Positions 21,401-30,411 of a DNA stretch of 64,000 nt are shown here, piece by piece (the first letter of the stretch is position 1; the number at the start of each line of letters is the position of its first letter). Source of the stretch: Tridacna crocea (taxonomy: Eukaryota; Mollusca; Bivalvia; Cardiida; Cardiidae); contig OX031059.1 of assembly GCA_943736015.1 (NCBI GenBank), positions 60,647,159 to 60,711,158 on the forward strand. Direction: 5' to 3'. The notes beneath the pieces were generated by a model that ran no database searches, was not told the DNA's origin, and worked only from the letters and a program-made list of their open reading frames with translations. A program made the position numbers and the translations under genes.

Positions 21401-24400
21401 TAAAACAGATGGAAGGAAAGGCCTACCTATGTTTTGGGCCAAGATGCCTAATCTACAGATCTACAGGTAATTCCCTGCAGGAATTAATATGATGAAAGAA
21501 CAGTTTGATTTTTTTACACTTCTGAGCAAAGCATAAAAGTGGTGTATTTTTTTGGAGTAAAAGTGATGACAAGTAGTGCTGTTTTATGGATATATTCTGA
21601 TACTTAGTATTTTAGGTAATACTGTTTGTTAAATTGGACTTAACCCATTACCACACAATCCCTACTTTTGACGCCCCTGAGAAAGAAGTTTTTAGAAAAC
21701 ATTGTGGGAAAAGGAGAAAATGCTGGTAACCAGCATTTTCTCCTTTTCCCACAATGATTTCTACCCTTCACAAAAACAAATTTCAAATTTTCAGTCACTT
21801 TTATTTTGTCATCTGCAATTTCTTTCAATTTTGACAAACCTAAAATTGTGTCGCTTGGTAATGGGTTAAAAGTAGTTTTAGTTCGCCCTCTGCTACACTA
21901 TCATTACTTTAGCAACCTGAAAGGGGAGGCTTTTGAAAACATTGCTATCTCTAATAGGGTAGAAAACATTGTGGAAATGAGAGAAATGCTGGTTACCAGC
22001 ATTTTCTCCTCATCCCACAATGTTTTAAAAAGCCTTCTTCCTCAGGGTCCTTAAAACTCGGGATTGTATGATAAAAGGTTAAGTGATGAAATAGAAGCAA
22101 AACTGAAGAATTGCTCAGGTTGAGTACGCAGTGATAGAAAAAAATAACGCATTATCTCTTTCAGCTGAGACAAATTTTAAGACATTTTCTGATTGAAAAC
22201 ATTAAATGACGTTGCAGATAATGTATTAACTCCTTACCACTTAGTCCCGACTTTTAACGACTCTGAGAAAGAAGCCTTTGGAAAACATTGTGAGAAAAGG
22301 AGAAAATGTTGTTACCAGCATTTTCTCATTTTCCCTCAATATTTTCTACCCAATCAAAATCATTATATCACCAAATTTAATTTGTTGTCTGCTAATTATG
22401 CTTTGAATTTGTTCCAGTTCAAAACTTTGTGGTTTGGTAAAGAGTTTAATGTAAATCATTGAGAAGATTTTTTTTTCTTCAAAAAAGCAGAAAACTATGA
22501 GGGAAAACAAGAAAATGCTTACTACCAGCATTTTCTCCTTTTCACACAGTGTTACCAAAAGCTTTTTAAAACATCAGCATTGTGAGATATAGTATCTAAT
22601 CTTGTGACTAAAAAAAACATTAAATATTCAGCAACTGAACCGGTATGCCAAAATGATTTTTTTGCCAGTCTGCTTTGGAAGTTTCCTGTTTTTTCTATTT
22701 CTTTTTGTTGTCACTGCCAAAATCCTTGTAACCCATTTTTGTATGGATTTGATTTGTTACACCCAATTGTTGACAGCCTCTGAAAACCCTGCTGGCTAAG
22801 AATTTTTGGCTTTTTAATAATGGTTTTGCTGTTGCTTTGCCTTTATTTTAACATTTTTCAGATCGTTTCATATTTTTCATATAGAAATCTTCCTCTTTGA
22901 ACGCTTTTATCTTCTATCAGAGATTTTCACAGGCATCATACAGAAAAATTCTATTAAAAAAAAAATTGTAACAAGTTGAAGGATTGATCCATTCCTGAAG
23001 GAAAACAACTTTTGAAAAAACTGGGATAAGGATCAAATCCTAGTAAAAAATAAAAGCCCCTTTTCCCTCAGTAAATCTGCATCAGTCAACTAATCATTAT
23101 GTTCACTTTTACATGTACTTCCTCTGTTTCAGTTTATGTAGTTTGTTGTAGGTCAAAAAACAATTGCCTTGGACTTTGGTGATGGTTTAACCAAGTTGTC
23201 TCCCATTTAACAGATTACCACTTGAAAGAAATTAAGAAATTATGGATATATTTTAACATTAATTACAACTCTTTACTGGAAATAACAAAACTACGAAAGC
23301 CTACAAGGGTCAAGCTGAAGGTTTTTCTTTTTTAAAAAAACATCTGATAACATGAATTTAAAACATTTTATAACACTAAAAATGTCGCACTTACCCAATA
23401 AACTTACCCAATAAATCTCGTAATCATGTTTTTAGCTCACCTGAGCTCAAGGGGAGCTTTAGGATCACCCTGTGTTGAAATGACTTTTGCAGGTGACCTT
23501 TTGAAAATTGCTTGGCAAAATAATGATTTTGTTTTAATTCCTCAAAAAAAGAAAGGCTATGGTCCTCTCAAAAATTCAGGCCCACTTGTTTTGAGTTAGT
23601 ATGTATTTTAAATTCGCGTATTGCGAGATTTACGCTGCTATGACTGTTAAATACATAATTATGTGTTTCAAAACAGGTTATTACGAGATTTATTATGAAA
23701 CTTTTTTTTTTGCATTATAACATACCGTATTTTGAATTCACATTATTACTTGTTTTAAAACACAATATTATGAGTTTTTTTCATGTTACTACTACTTTGA
23801 AACATGTTAATCATGCAGAATGTTTTAAAACATGTTATTATGGGTTTTACCGCATTAGTGCAACTATTTTTTACGTTATAACGTGTTATGAATGCATGTT
23901 ATTAAATGCTTTTGGGAAAAATATTTTACCTTCATTTTGATCCTTGTAGGCTTTTGTACAAAACCTTAGATTGTGTGACATTACAGTGCTTGCAAACAAA
24001 AGATTAGATGTGCCTGAAATGATGAAATATGCCTGTAAGAAAGGGTAAAAACATTGATGGACAGGCAGAAAATAAATTACAAGCTGTACTGTTTAAAAAC
24101 ATTTTCTTCTTTTCCAATGATTTCAAGAGCTGTTTTCCGAACAGTTGTTAAGAATACGAGATTGTTTGGTTCTGGTATAATATCTTAGTACTTGGGAAAA
24201 CGTTTTGGCTTTATTACAACATGATTTTTGCAAGCAGCTCTCTATATACCACAATGGTTTTGAAAAGGTACTCTTTCGCAAGAAGACAAACCTAGGCTGC
24301 AGCAGGAAATATGTGAAATGATTAATTTTGCATCAGTTTCAGGACATAGTTCATTACGAGAAACAGTTTTTGCTTGGTTAGATGGGCACTTTAACAGGAA

Positions 24401-24437
24401 TTCAATAGATGTGACATTTGTTTGGAACAGGAACCAG
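15407..24437 (+). CDS. Ten-exon gene segment, unknown helical protein
   Basis: Ten segments (15407-15480, 16309-16350, 17278-17337, 17637-17688, 18157-18334, 18427-18484, 19380-19428, 19726-19790, 21378-21466, 24343-24437) total 762 nt. Each starts after AG and ends before GT, and joined in order they give 254 uninterrupted codons with every split codon intact. Most acceptors have pyrimidine tracts. The donors range from excellent (GTAAGT at 24438) to weak (GTCTGT at 18485, GTTAAG at 15481). The product has long amphipathic stretches such as LLVEALSNLFDK and LVTTFFTQEWVLSIRRHFLI, suggesting stacked helices as in HEAT-like proteins. Several introns carry HP-MITEs and one carries a Tc1 remnant. 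The true N and C termini are outside this set. I do not recognise the family. Confidence is in the model as a whole; single borders may be off. Confidence 0.6.
15541..15586. repeat. 14-bp tandem repeat, three units
   Basis: CTGACAATCATAAA is repeated three times with no mismatches. Confidence 0.9.
15616..15830 (+). mobile_element. HP-MITE copy 5
   Basis: Consensus orientation, with the GGAGAAAATGCTGGTTACC palindrome, a right arm with AAAATTTTGTTGTTTGG, and terminal GAGTTAA. Confidence 0.8.
16050..16270. repeat. Possible A-rich interspersed repeat
   Basis: Contains two poly-A tracts and the segments TTTAGGGTTTCCCTAACCAA and AAATCCCTACCCACCCTACC, which I associate loosely with bivalve interspersed repeats. 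No ends could be set. Confidence 0.25.
16309..16350 (+). CDS. Exon 2 of the gene model
   Basis: Acceptor ATTCTTTTTGATAG, donor GAAGG|GTATAG. One base completes the TGG codon, then LYQRATHADIGLE, leaving two bases. Another frame is also open here; the choice rests on phase agreement with both neighbours. Confidence 0.5.
16400..16641 (-). mobile_element. HP-MITE copy 6
   Basis: ACTCTATACCAAACAACAAA start, GAAAACATTGTGGGCAAAGG palindrome with an expanded loop, end GTGTGGTAAAAGCTTAA. It lies 50 bp after exon 2. Confidence 0.75.
16800..17041 (-). mobile_element. HP-MITE copy 7
   Basis: Diverged copy with a duplicated AAATTAAATTTT segment in the left part; the palindrome around GCTGGTTACAAGC is kept. 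Confidence 0.7.
17278..17337 (+). CDS. Exon 3 of the gene model
   Basis: Acceptor GATTATTAG (weak pyrimidine tract), donor AAATG|GTACAAG. One base, then 19 codons SDQAHCRLLVEALSNLFDK, then two bases. The frame stops soon after the donor, which supports a real border. Confidence 0.55.
17637..17688 (+). CDS. Exon 4 of the gene model
   Basis: Strong acceptor TTTTTTTAAACCTTTTCAG, donor AAATCA|GTTAAA. The peptide LILKTFMSIILRKMLKS ends in phase 0. The preceding split codon becomes TGT. Confidence 0.5.
17845..18151 (+). pseudogene. Tc1-like transposase fragment, frameshifted
   Basis: Pieces of a Tc1-family DDE transposase follow each other in shifting frames: TVHNCLRKGGLHAPLPHVG (second DNA-binding region), then DESRFSIHPGDGS around the catalytic DE(S)RF motif at 18050-18094, then FGGGGSVLAG near 18120-18150. 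Several stops and at least two frameshifts show it is dead. It ends within about 10 bp of the acceptor of exon 5. No terminal repeats were located. Confidence 0.75.
18157..18334 (+). CDS. Exon 5 of the gene model (largest)
   Basis: Acceptor GGGCTTTCATAG, donor CAGTG|GTAAAC. 59 codons plus one base. Peptide fragments are LRQMLEEATQDTEKVLSLHM and IRRHFLISFWPHLDEILPKY. It is predicted to be almost wholly helical. The acceptor lies just after a Tc1-like transposase remnant, so the intron end has been remodelled by that insertion. Confidence 0.65.
18427..18484 (+). CDS. Exon 6 of the gene model
   Basis: Strong acceptor TTTCTTTCTCTTCCTAG, donor CAATG|GTCTGT (weak). Two bases, then 18 codons YLSVLCAKGCQTVLHAEQ, then two bases. 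Confidence 0.5.
18748..18866 (-). mobile_element. HP-MITE copy 8 (half)
   Basis: Keeps AACAAAAGACAAAATTACAG and CCAAATTGAAAGCATTTGCA; it ends at the palindrome start, GTAAAAACATTGTTC. Confidence 0.65.
18974..19262. repeat. Cluster of GGTGAAAGATCGAAATTTATTTCATCG repeats
   Basis: Three direct copies (about 18980-19072, 19073-19143, 19144-19200) are followed by an inverted copy at 19201-19262 that begins GCCACTTGTGAAAATATTACC. The last two can form a long hairpin. The family also occurs at 3307. Confidence 0.75.
19380..19428 (+). CDS. Exon 7 of the gene model
   Basis: Acceptor CATTCCCCTCTAG, donor TGTAAG|GTAAAT. One base, then IMFNALQYYVKRKKCK, phase 0 out. An alternative donor five bases earlier (GTAAGG) would leave phase 1 and then meet a stop in exon 8. 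Confidence 0.5.
19726..19790 (+). CDS. Exon 8 of the gene model
   Basis: Strong acceptor TTCTCTTCTTGGTGATTCCCAG, donor CCACTT|GTAATG. 21 codons LAIFGRTHLPQAMHDSGSLNH plus two bases. A second donor (AGAG|GTGAAT) 21 bp further on would include an in-frame TAA. Confidence 0.5.
19893..20080 (+). mobile_element. HP-MITE copy 9, right end lost
   Basis: Starts TTAACTCTTTCCCACACAGTCCC. It loses its last 20 bp or so where copy 10 begins. Confidence 0.7.
20080..20298 (+). mobile_element. HP-MITE copy 10
   Basis: Begins TTAAACCCTTTACTACACAG directly at the broken end of copy 9 and ends TTTGGTAAAAAGTTAA. Confidence 0.8.
20448..20676 (-). mobile_element. HP-MITE copy 11
   Basis: CTCATTACCAAACAACAAAA start, intact palindrome, GTGTGGTAATGAGTTAA end. 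Confidence 0.85.
20757..20942. mobile_element. 186-bp palindromic MITE (CAGGGCCTG ends), copy 1
   Basis: The ends CAGGGCCTGCAATCACCAACC and its near complement enclose a core of TTACACAACTTCTGATTGGC facing GCCAATCAGAAGTTGTGTTA-like sequence, so nearly the whole element is one palindrome. CAGGG ends are typical of hAT-type elements; no 8-bp duplication could be seen. Confidence 0.75.
21033..21264 (+). mobile_element. HP-MITE copy 12, degenerate
   Basis: TTAACTCTTTACCAAACAATCCC start, palindrome GCTGGTTACTAGC, terminal AAAGTTAA; the right arm is strongly diverged. Confidence 0.65.
21378..21466 (+). CDS. Exon 9 of the gene model
   Basis: Acceptor AAAATGTCTTTTGTAG, donor TCTACAG|GTAATT. One base, then 29 codons, then one base. 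Fragments are HKTDVLIKQMEGKAYLCFG and PRCLIYRST. Only one frame is open. The codon split with exon 10 becomes GGA. Confidence 0.65.
21640..21869 (+). mobile_element. HP-MITE copy 13 (near consensus)
   Basis: TTAACCCATTACCACACAAT start and TTGGTAATGGGTTAA end, with a perfect palindrome around GCTGGTAACCAGC. This is one of the best-preserved copies. Confidence 0.9.
21890..22081. mobile_element. HP-MITE copy 14, rearranged
   Basis: Carries ACATTGCTATC and GGGTAGAAAACATTGTGGAA in the same orientation before the palindrome, so both left-type and right-type arms precede one hairpin. This looks like a recombinant of two copies. Confidence 0.6.
22226..22449 (+). mobile_element. HP-MITE copy 15
   Basis: TTAACTCCTTACCACTTAGTCCC start; palindrome with GTTGTTACCAGC; end TTTGGTAAAGAGTTTAA. 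Confidence 0.75.
22480..22590 (-). mobile_element. HP-MITE copy 16, truncated
   Basis: Only the palindrome half (ACTACCAGCATTTTCTCCTT) and a diverged CATCAGCATTGTGAGATA end remain. Confidence 0.55.
22600..23428. other. Intronic sequence, nothing recognised
   Basis: This lies between exons 9 and 10 of the gene model. No repeat family was recognised. Confidence 0.4.
23429..23589 (+). mobile_element. HINE-1 deletion copy (about 160 bp)
   Basis: The 5' end TTTTAGCTCACCTGAGC is joined directly to a 3' segment with GAAATGACTTTTGCAGGTGACC and CTATGGTCCTCTCAAAAATT, which matches the end of copy D near 34370-34500. The tandem core is absent and the 3' hairpin is degraded to CCCACTTGT. Confidence 0.7.
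23640..23890. repeat. Degenerate tandem repeat, AAAACATGTTATTATGGGTTT-like
   Basis: Four imperfect units, each about 60 bp, with the recurrent TTTTAAAACA...TATTATGAG/GGG pattern. Confidence 0.5.
23970..24170. mobile_element. Very degenerate HP-MITE remnant (copy 17)
   Basis: Traces only: GGGTAAAAACATTGATGGAC, AACATTTTCTTCTTTTCC and GAGATTGTTTGGTTCTGG in the expected order. Confidence 0.35.
24343..24437 (+). CDS. Exon 10 of the gene model
   Basis: Acceptor GCATCAGTTTCAG, very good donor ACCAG|GTAAGT. Two bases, then 31 codons. Fragments are HSSLRETVFAWLDGHFNR and NSIDVTFVWNRNQ. Phase 0 out. Confidence 0.65.
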
Positions 24438-24984
24438 GTAAGTGCCTTCAGTTTCGCATTTTTGCCTTTCAGGCAATTTGATGGATTTCACAGTATTCTT
24501 ATGAGAAGTAGGTCATTGAGAAACATGGGATTTCCAACATTTTGACAAATTGTTCCTACCTTACAACACCAAGGTTTCAAGAAATTTGAAAAAGTAGATA
24601 TTGCTTTAAATAAATGCTTACCCTTCCAAAGACAAATCAGAAGAAAGTATTGATGCATAACATCAGTGATGCCACAAAGCAGTTTCTATAAAAAGGAAAG
24701 GCACATCACAGCATTTTAAGTTGGCCAAAATAAATTTTTGCAGAACTTGATGAGAAAAGATCTGAGAAGTCCAAAACAATCCTTAGAATGCAACTTAAGG
24801 CTTGAAAAAAGAACCAGTAATGGTAAGACACAATCATAGCTATTCTTTGGCGAAATTTAACATAATTTCAATTGGAGCTACCGGTATGTACAAAAGCTGT
24901 TGTAATTCAAGAAACAATGCAATAGTATTAAAACTCAGTTCCAAATTACTAATTTGATGTAAAAAACTGGACATGAATTCACCA

Positions 24985-25080
24985 AAGTGGGTATGAAATG
25001 ATCGAAGTAGGTACGAAATTACTAAAATGAAAAGAATAGGTGGGTACGAAATGACCAAAATTGTACGAAATGGCCTAGGC
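24985..25080. repeat. GGTACGAAATGACCAAA quasi-tandem repeat
   Basis: Four to five imperfect copies of GGTACGAAATGA with variable spacers. Confidence 0.5.
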
Positions 25081-25559
25081 ATGACATGGCCTAGTTAAGA
25101 AATGACTTAAGCCAAGTAAACAATATGGCTACCTCAAAAGGTACTTTTCAAAACCAAAAAAAATATATAGTGCCGCCGCTCATGTGTTGCCACAATCATC
25201 TGTCCCACATTTAGTTATCCAGTAGTTGTCTACAGCTGCTGTTACACTATATGGGTTTTAATCCTTTCCAATGATCAGAATTTTAGATGCAGAGCTCCAG
25301 ATAAGAGGGAGTGATGACATTCTAAATCCATTTTTTCTCTTCTAAACCCTATGTTTTGGGTGCCCATTAGAATTGTTTTGATGAGTTGATTCTAATGAGT
25401 ACCCATAACAGGATTTAGTTAAGAATAACTTTAATTTTTTATAATTATGGAACCAAAATCACTCCCTCTATCTGCAGCTCTGAGACCTATTCAAATGTAA
25501 TGCATAATTATTATGCAGATGATAATTTCATTAGTAAGTGGCTCAAATGATGCATTCAT

Positions 25560-25675
25560 TTTTTGATAGAATAGAAAACTTTGTTGGAAAAGGAGAAAAT
25601 GCTGGTTACCAGAGGGTTTTCAGAGGACATCTTCATCTGGGTCGTAAGTACCAGGGATTGTTTGGTAAAGGGTTA
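25560..25675 (-). mobile_element. HP-MITE copy 18, internally deleted
   Basis: AGAAAACTTTGTTGGAAAAG up to GCTGGTTACCAG, then a jump to GGGTTTTCAGAGGACATC and terminal TTTGGTAAAGGGTTAA. Confidence 0.7.
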
Positions 25676-25825
25676 AAAAAAAAAAAAACACATATTGAAA
25701 AATAGATACTGTAGAAGGTTTGATTAATAGTGTGTTGAAGATGAAACATCATGCTTTTCCCTTATCTGCCTTGTTACCTAAGAAACAACCTATTCCATGA
25801 TTCAATAAACTGGCATTGTTGGCAG

Positions 25826-25985
25826 TTTGTGCCCTCCAAAGTGCTGGTTCTTAAGTGTATTTTATACATTGAAAATGGATATACAAACCCATTTCAAAGG
25901 CCCAGATCTTCTAGAGGGTTTACAAGTTTGAGCAACTGTAGCAGCCAGACTGCATTAGCAACTGACAATCAGTTGTGTTTATCCG
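25826..25985 (+). CDS. Candidate exon 11 of the gene model
   Basis: After GGCATTGTTGGCAG a frame in phase 0, as left by exon 10, stays open for 53 codons to TCCG|GTAGAA. Fragments are FVPSKVLVLKCILYIENGY and NCSSQTALATDNQLCLS. The same frame is open upstream to about 25772 after TGCCTTGTTACCTAAG, which is a better pyrimidine tract but gives the wrong phase. The coding frame looks plausible; the borders are unsure. Confidence 0.4.
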
Positions 25986-26230
25986 GTAGAAAAATGTTTT
26001 AACGCTCATTTGGCAAAGGAATAAGGAGAATAACTGTTAGAAGAAAAAACATAAACATTGCTTTTTTGTAATCTGGGTTAAGTGACGGTCTGAATAGAGT
26101 TAAATCCCTTGATTATACTATGTAGTCTACGAGTGCCAGGAGTGTCCCTTTTGGGACAGCAACTAGCGGCTTGATTGGAAAGAGTGTTTTGTGCAAGTGG
26201 AAATGTGCATCGGCCTACTTATAGTTACAG

Positions 26231-26323
26231 AATTTTTTATGGAAATGGCATGATAATTTGACAGAAAAACATCCAACAAAAGCGAGGCATCCAAAGTTTC
26301 TGGGAGAAGTTTATCTTTTATAA
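26231..26323 (+). CDS. Candidate terminal exon
   Basis: After ACTTATAGTTACAG one frame reads NFLWKWHDNLTEKHPTKARH then PKFLGEVYLL and a TAA at 26321-26323. The upstream in-frame TAG requires an acceptor here. It starts in phase 0, which does not match the proposed donor at 25986, so either an exon is missing or one border is wrong. Confidence 0.4.
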   Translation, partial: NFLWKWHDNLTEKHPTKARHPKFLGEVYLL

Positions 26324-26479
26324 AGAATTAGGCACAAATACTGGGAAGGACTTGATAGATTTTGTAAATTAGTAAGAATTTTTTATAACTATTTATATTT
26401 AATACTTTTATTGTTAGATACATAGAAAAGGGCTATATATTTAAAATTCAAATCCTTATCAAAATTATTTTGCCACATA

Positions 26480-26709
26480 TTTAACCCTTTACTCCATAGA
26501 TACTCATTTCGACGCATTGCTTGTAGGAGCCTTTGGAAAACATTGTGGCAAAAGGTGAAATTGCTCATGACGAGCAATTTCACCTTTCGCCACAATGTTT
26601 TCTATGCTATCAAAAGATGTCATATACACATAAGAAGCAGTTTCATCCTTGCTGTTACTTAAAGTCAATTAGAGATACCATAGAAATGCCTTATGGGGTA
26701 AAGGGTTAA
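26480..26709 (+). mobile_element. HP-MITE variant subfamily 2, copy 19
   Basis: TTAACCCTTTACTCCATAGA start, palindrome GGTGAAATTGCTCATGACGAGCAATTTCACC, end GGGGTAAAGGGTTAA. The arms (TACTCATTTCGACGCATTGC, CATCCTTGCTGTTA) differ from the main family. The second member is at 51398. Confidence 0.8.
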
Positions 26710-27291
26710 CAAAATATCAAACTGTGCAATTGAAGGTTTTCTTTGCTACACTAAATTGTTATGGAATATGCTCTTTCAGATCATCCAAAAACTAACACAA
26801 ATGATAGAAAGGAGAAACATTTGATCCATAGAATTTTTTTTATTTGTACGAAAAATAGTTGCACTCAAAGTCATTTCCAGGTTTTTTAGCTCTACTGGCT
26901 TTCAGCCAGCAGAGCTTATGTCATGGCGTGGTTTCCGTCGTCCGTCCGTCCGTTAGTCTTTTTCTTGTTTACGCGATAAAGTCTGCATTTGTTGTCAGAT
27001 TTTTGTGAAACTTGCACAGTTTGTTTATCTCATCAATAGCTTCAACCCTATTGATTTTGAGAAAAATCCAACAAACAATATGGGAAGAGTAGCCATTTCA
27101 AGTTGAAAATTTCCAATTCTTGTTTACGCGATAAAGTCTTCATTTGTTATCAGATTTTCGTGAAACTTGCACAGTTTGTTTATCTCATCAATAGCTTTAA
27201 CCCTATCGATTTTGAAAAAAATCCGACAAACAGTATGGGAAAAGTAGTCTTTTCAAATTGAACAATTTCATTGCTTGTTTACATGATAAAG

Positions 27292-28483
27292 CTAGGTTGG
27301 CGTTACCGATCGCCAAAATCGCCATTGGCGATTAAATCTTATTGCTTGCGACTAAAAACAAGGAAAGTGCCGATATTGGCGATTGTAAAAAATGTGATCA
27401 GAGAAAATGGCCGACTGTCAAATTGTTATCAGGTTTGTATATTGAACACTTTCCAAACTGTGAAATGGGCCTACGCCAACCTGATTATCATATATACGGT
27501 TATCCTAAGCTATTAAACCCTTGTCTCTCCCTTCACTATCCGACAGACGAAGACCCGATAACAGTCGCGCTCTGCCAGTTACAGAGTATGCTTGTTCTAT
27601 AAATAGAATACATTCATGAACAATCACAATTTTTTGGACACTGTGGTGCTGAATGAATTATAAACATGAAAGTGAAGTTTTACTTTCGTTTATCAAGTAA
27701 ATTTGACAGCATCAATGGCGTTTTTTCTCAAATACTTGACCTTTTAAGGTTTGTGTGGCCTTATAAGATTCTTTTCTAATGAAGTTCCTTTTGTAATAAT
27801 GAATGTTGGGTCTTTATTTCGCCAAATGAGTCATAGATAACTGTTGTCTGATAATTTTCGGAGATCGGCATCTTCAAGAAATGCAAAGTGTGAAAGGGTA
27901 TTTCTTAGATCATTTGCAAGACAAAACAGATATTTTGCATTGCATTTAATCAAAATCGTATCATAAATATCTCTAGCAATGCATGAATTAATGACTGGTA
28001 CGCAGAAATTGAAATAGCTGTTGAGCTGCCTTTTCAAAGGTAGAAAAACATTGTTGGAAAAAGAAAAAAATGCTGGTTTCCACAATTTTCACTTTTTTCC
28101 TTGAATTAATAATAGCCTTCTTCCTCAGGATTGTTCAAACTGAGGATATACGATCCCTGGTGTGGTGAAAGGTGAAGCCCGATTAAAATACACATTTTAT
28201 TTTCTTTTACGGAACTTTCTTATCATTCACCAGCCTATAAGCACAGGAATTTGTAGCTGACTTTCAATAATTGGCTCTCTCATGTATGTAATGAGACCAT
28301 CAAAAATAAGTTTAAAGAACAACGACTTAAAAGTTATATCAGTGATGCAAAGCTGTAGATCTAGATTTATATTTACCATACAGGACTTAAGACCAAGTAA
28401 AAGTGATTAGGCTCACAGACTGATCCCGGGTTTTGACGGACAAAACTTTTGGCTACTAAATTTTTTGGCTGGCGCCAACCTAG
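27292..28483. mobile_element. 1.2-kb DNA element with CTAGGTTGGCG ends, TSD TAAAG
   Basis: Inserted inside HINE-2. Left junction GATAAAG|CTAGGTTGGCG, right junction CGCCAACCTAG|TAAAGTATT; the uninterrupted HINE-2 at about 38430 reads GATAAAGTATT. This gives a 5-bp duplication, TAAAG, and an 11-bp perfect terminal repeat. GCGAT/TTGGCGAT motifs recur near the left end. No transposase was recognised. A degenerate HP-MITE (28035-28165) lies within. Confidence 0.8.
28035..28165 (-). mobile_element. HP-MITE copy 20, degenerate
   Basis: AGGTAGAAAAACATTGTTGG, AAAAATGCTGGTTTCCAC and GCCTTCTTCCTCAGGATTGTT in order; the palindrome has decayed. Confidence 0.55.
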
Positions 28484-28712
28484 TAAAGTATTTATTTGCG
28501 ATCAGATTGTATGAATTTTTCAGCTTATTTATCCCACCAATAGCTTTTTAACCCTGTTGTGTTTGAAAAAATTCAACCAACAGTAATGGAAAAGTAGCCA
28601 TTTTGAGTTGAAAATGTCAATTTTTTTTGTCTTTTTGCGTAATGAATTCCTACGTATGCTTTATTTAAAAGCAAACTCTCTGCCAGTAGAGCATATTCAG
28701 GGCCTTCTAGTT

Positions 28713-29097
28713 TTATTGCAGGGCTATAAGAAATTCATTTAGGCTATTAATTTAACCACTGGTAAAACTTGTTCACTTTTTGTGAGCTGTGCCCTGCTAT
28801 AGCTGAATGGAAAACTAAATTGTTATTCAATGAAGGCATATGATAGAGATTATACTTAATTAATAGGTGTTATTTTGAGATATGGGGATGTTTATTATGT
28901 GAGTACAAGTGCTTTCATTAATGTTCATTTGCGGTGAGACTTCTGGCCTACTTGTTGGTTGAGAATTGTTCCTGGAAACATAATGGATCATGAGATTTTT
29001 TTTTTATATGTCTTGAAAATTGCGAGTCATTACGGAGTTCAGCCCACAGAGTCAAAAAGATAACTGTTTGCTTTTGTCTGCAGTGAAAAAAGAGATT
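28713..29097. other. No feature recognised
   Basis: Unique sequence between HINE-2 copy 1 and the palindromic MITE at 29098. Confidence 0.4.
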
Positions 29098-29295
29098 GGG
29101 GTTCATGTTCACCAAAAATTCTTAAGAAAGGGTCATTGTCTTATTCTCCAAGATTTTTCAGGTTTGAAAGTAACACAACTTCTGATTGGCTAAACCATTT
29201 GGTTTAGCCAATCAGAAGTTGTGTTACTTTCAAATTTGGAAAAATATGAAGAATAAGACAAAGAATATTCTTAGGAATGATTGGTGAATACATAC
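29098..29295. mobile_element. Palindromic MITE (copy 2 of the 20757 family)
   Basis: Core AACACAACTTCTGATTGGCT facing AGCCAATCAGAAGTTGTGTT is perfect; outer parts TTCACCAAAAATTCTTAAGA and ATTCTTAGGAATGATTGGTG are diverged. Confidence 0.75.
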
Positions 29296-29399
29296 ACAGA
29301 CTGTATGAAACATGAAGTATTTCTTCCAATCTGTCAATATGGGCCACTACCAGAAATTTTGTGTGCAACACCTTGAAGTTGCACTTACATCTTGCTTTT

Positions 29400-30123
29400 T
29401 ATGTAGCTCTACTGGCTGAAGCCTAGCAGAGCTCATGTCATGGTACCATTTCAGTTGTCTGCCAATCCATCCATTGGCCTTTTTATGCAATAAAGTCTGC
29501 ATTTATGGTTGGAATTTTGTAAAACTGTGCCAGTACTTTATATCATCAATACCTTGTAATCCATGTATTTTGAAAAAAAAATTGGACAGTAGGTAAAGGA
29601 AAATTAGCTATTTCAAGTTAAAAAGTAACATTTCTTGTTAACACACCAAGGTCTGCATTTCTAATCTAATTATTTTGAAACTTACAAAGATTATATTCTC
29701 TATATTCTCAATGCATTTAACCTTAATAAAAGTGAGGAAAATTCAGCAATCAGTTTAGGAAAAGCAGCCATTTGATGACTTGGTCTTTTTTACTCAACAA
29801 AGTCTACATTTTGCCCCTATTTCTTCAAAACTTGCAGAGACTGATTAATACAGTAAATACTAAAACCCTATAAGATTTGGCTTAATTCCATAATACCACA
29901 TTTGAGACATGGTACTTTTATCATTTTACAATTCTCTTTCAATTCACCATCTTAATTGATGCTGTTTTAGTGAGTTCAAGCCCACTTGCAACAGACCACC
30001 CTCCCTTATGTGCATGTGTTTGTGCTTTTATTTCCCAGTTTTGCATGAAAAATTCAGTATGTATCATTATAAAAAAGCAAAACCATTACCAGTTGAGCAA
30101 TTTAGGCCCTCAAGAGCCTCCAG
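29400..30123 (+). mobile_element. HINE-2 element, copy 2 (degenerate)
   Basis: Starts TAGCTCTACTGGCTGAAGCC, has diverged core units with ATAAAGTCTGCATTTATGG, and ends CCAGTTGAGCAATTTAGGCC with a decayed hairpin. Confidence 0.65.
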
Positions 30124-30411
30124 GTAACTAACTGGAAGTGGTAATTCCATTTCTTTGGCACTCTATAGGTTAAGTATTTTAGTTCAAGATCTCTATTATT
30201 GTTGAAATCATTCCAACAGTTGTTAATTGCAAGCACAATAGCAGTAACACAGGCATGTATGTGGGGGAAAAAACACTGATCCCATTATTGGTTTGACTGG
30301 CTGTAAAATGCATTTTGACTCAGCCCACATCAAAAAGTTGGCAGCTTATAGCCTTTTTTATTATTCTTATATGCAGCTCTATTCATCTCCATTGCTCATT
30401 GGTTTAGGTAT

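Larger units (their letters stand above)
26886..28712 (+). mobile_element. HINE-2 element, copy 1 (interrupted)
   Basis: Starts TAGCTCTACTGGCTTTCAGC with the hairpin CTGGCTTTCAGCCAG and a TCCGTCCGTCCG microsatellite. The core has units of about 155 bp marked by GTGAAACTTGCACAGTTTG. It ends CTGCCAGTAGAGCATATTCA, then GGGCCTTCTAGTT. GCTCTACTGGC and GCCAGTAGAGC form the subterminal inverted repeat. It is split by the 1.2-kb insertion at 27292-28483. Confidence 0.8.
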
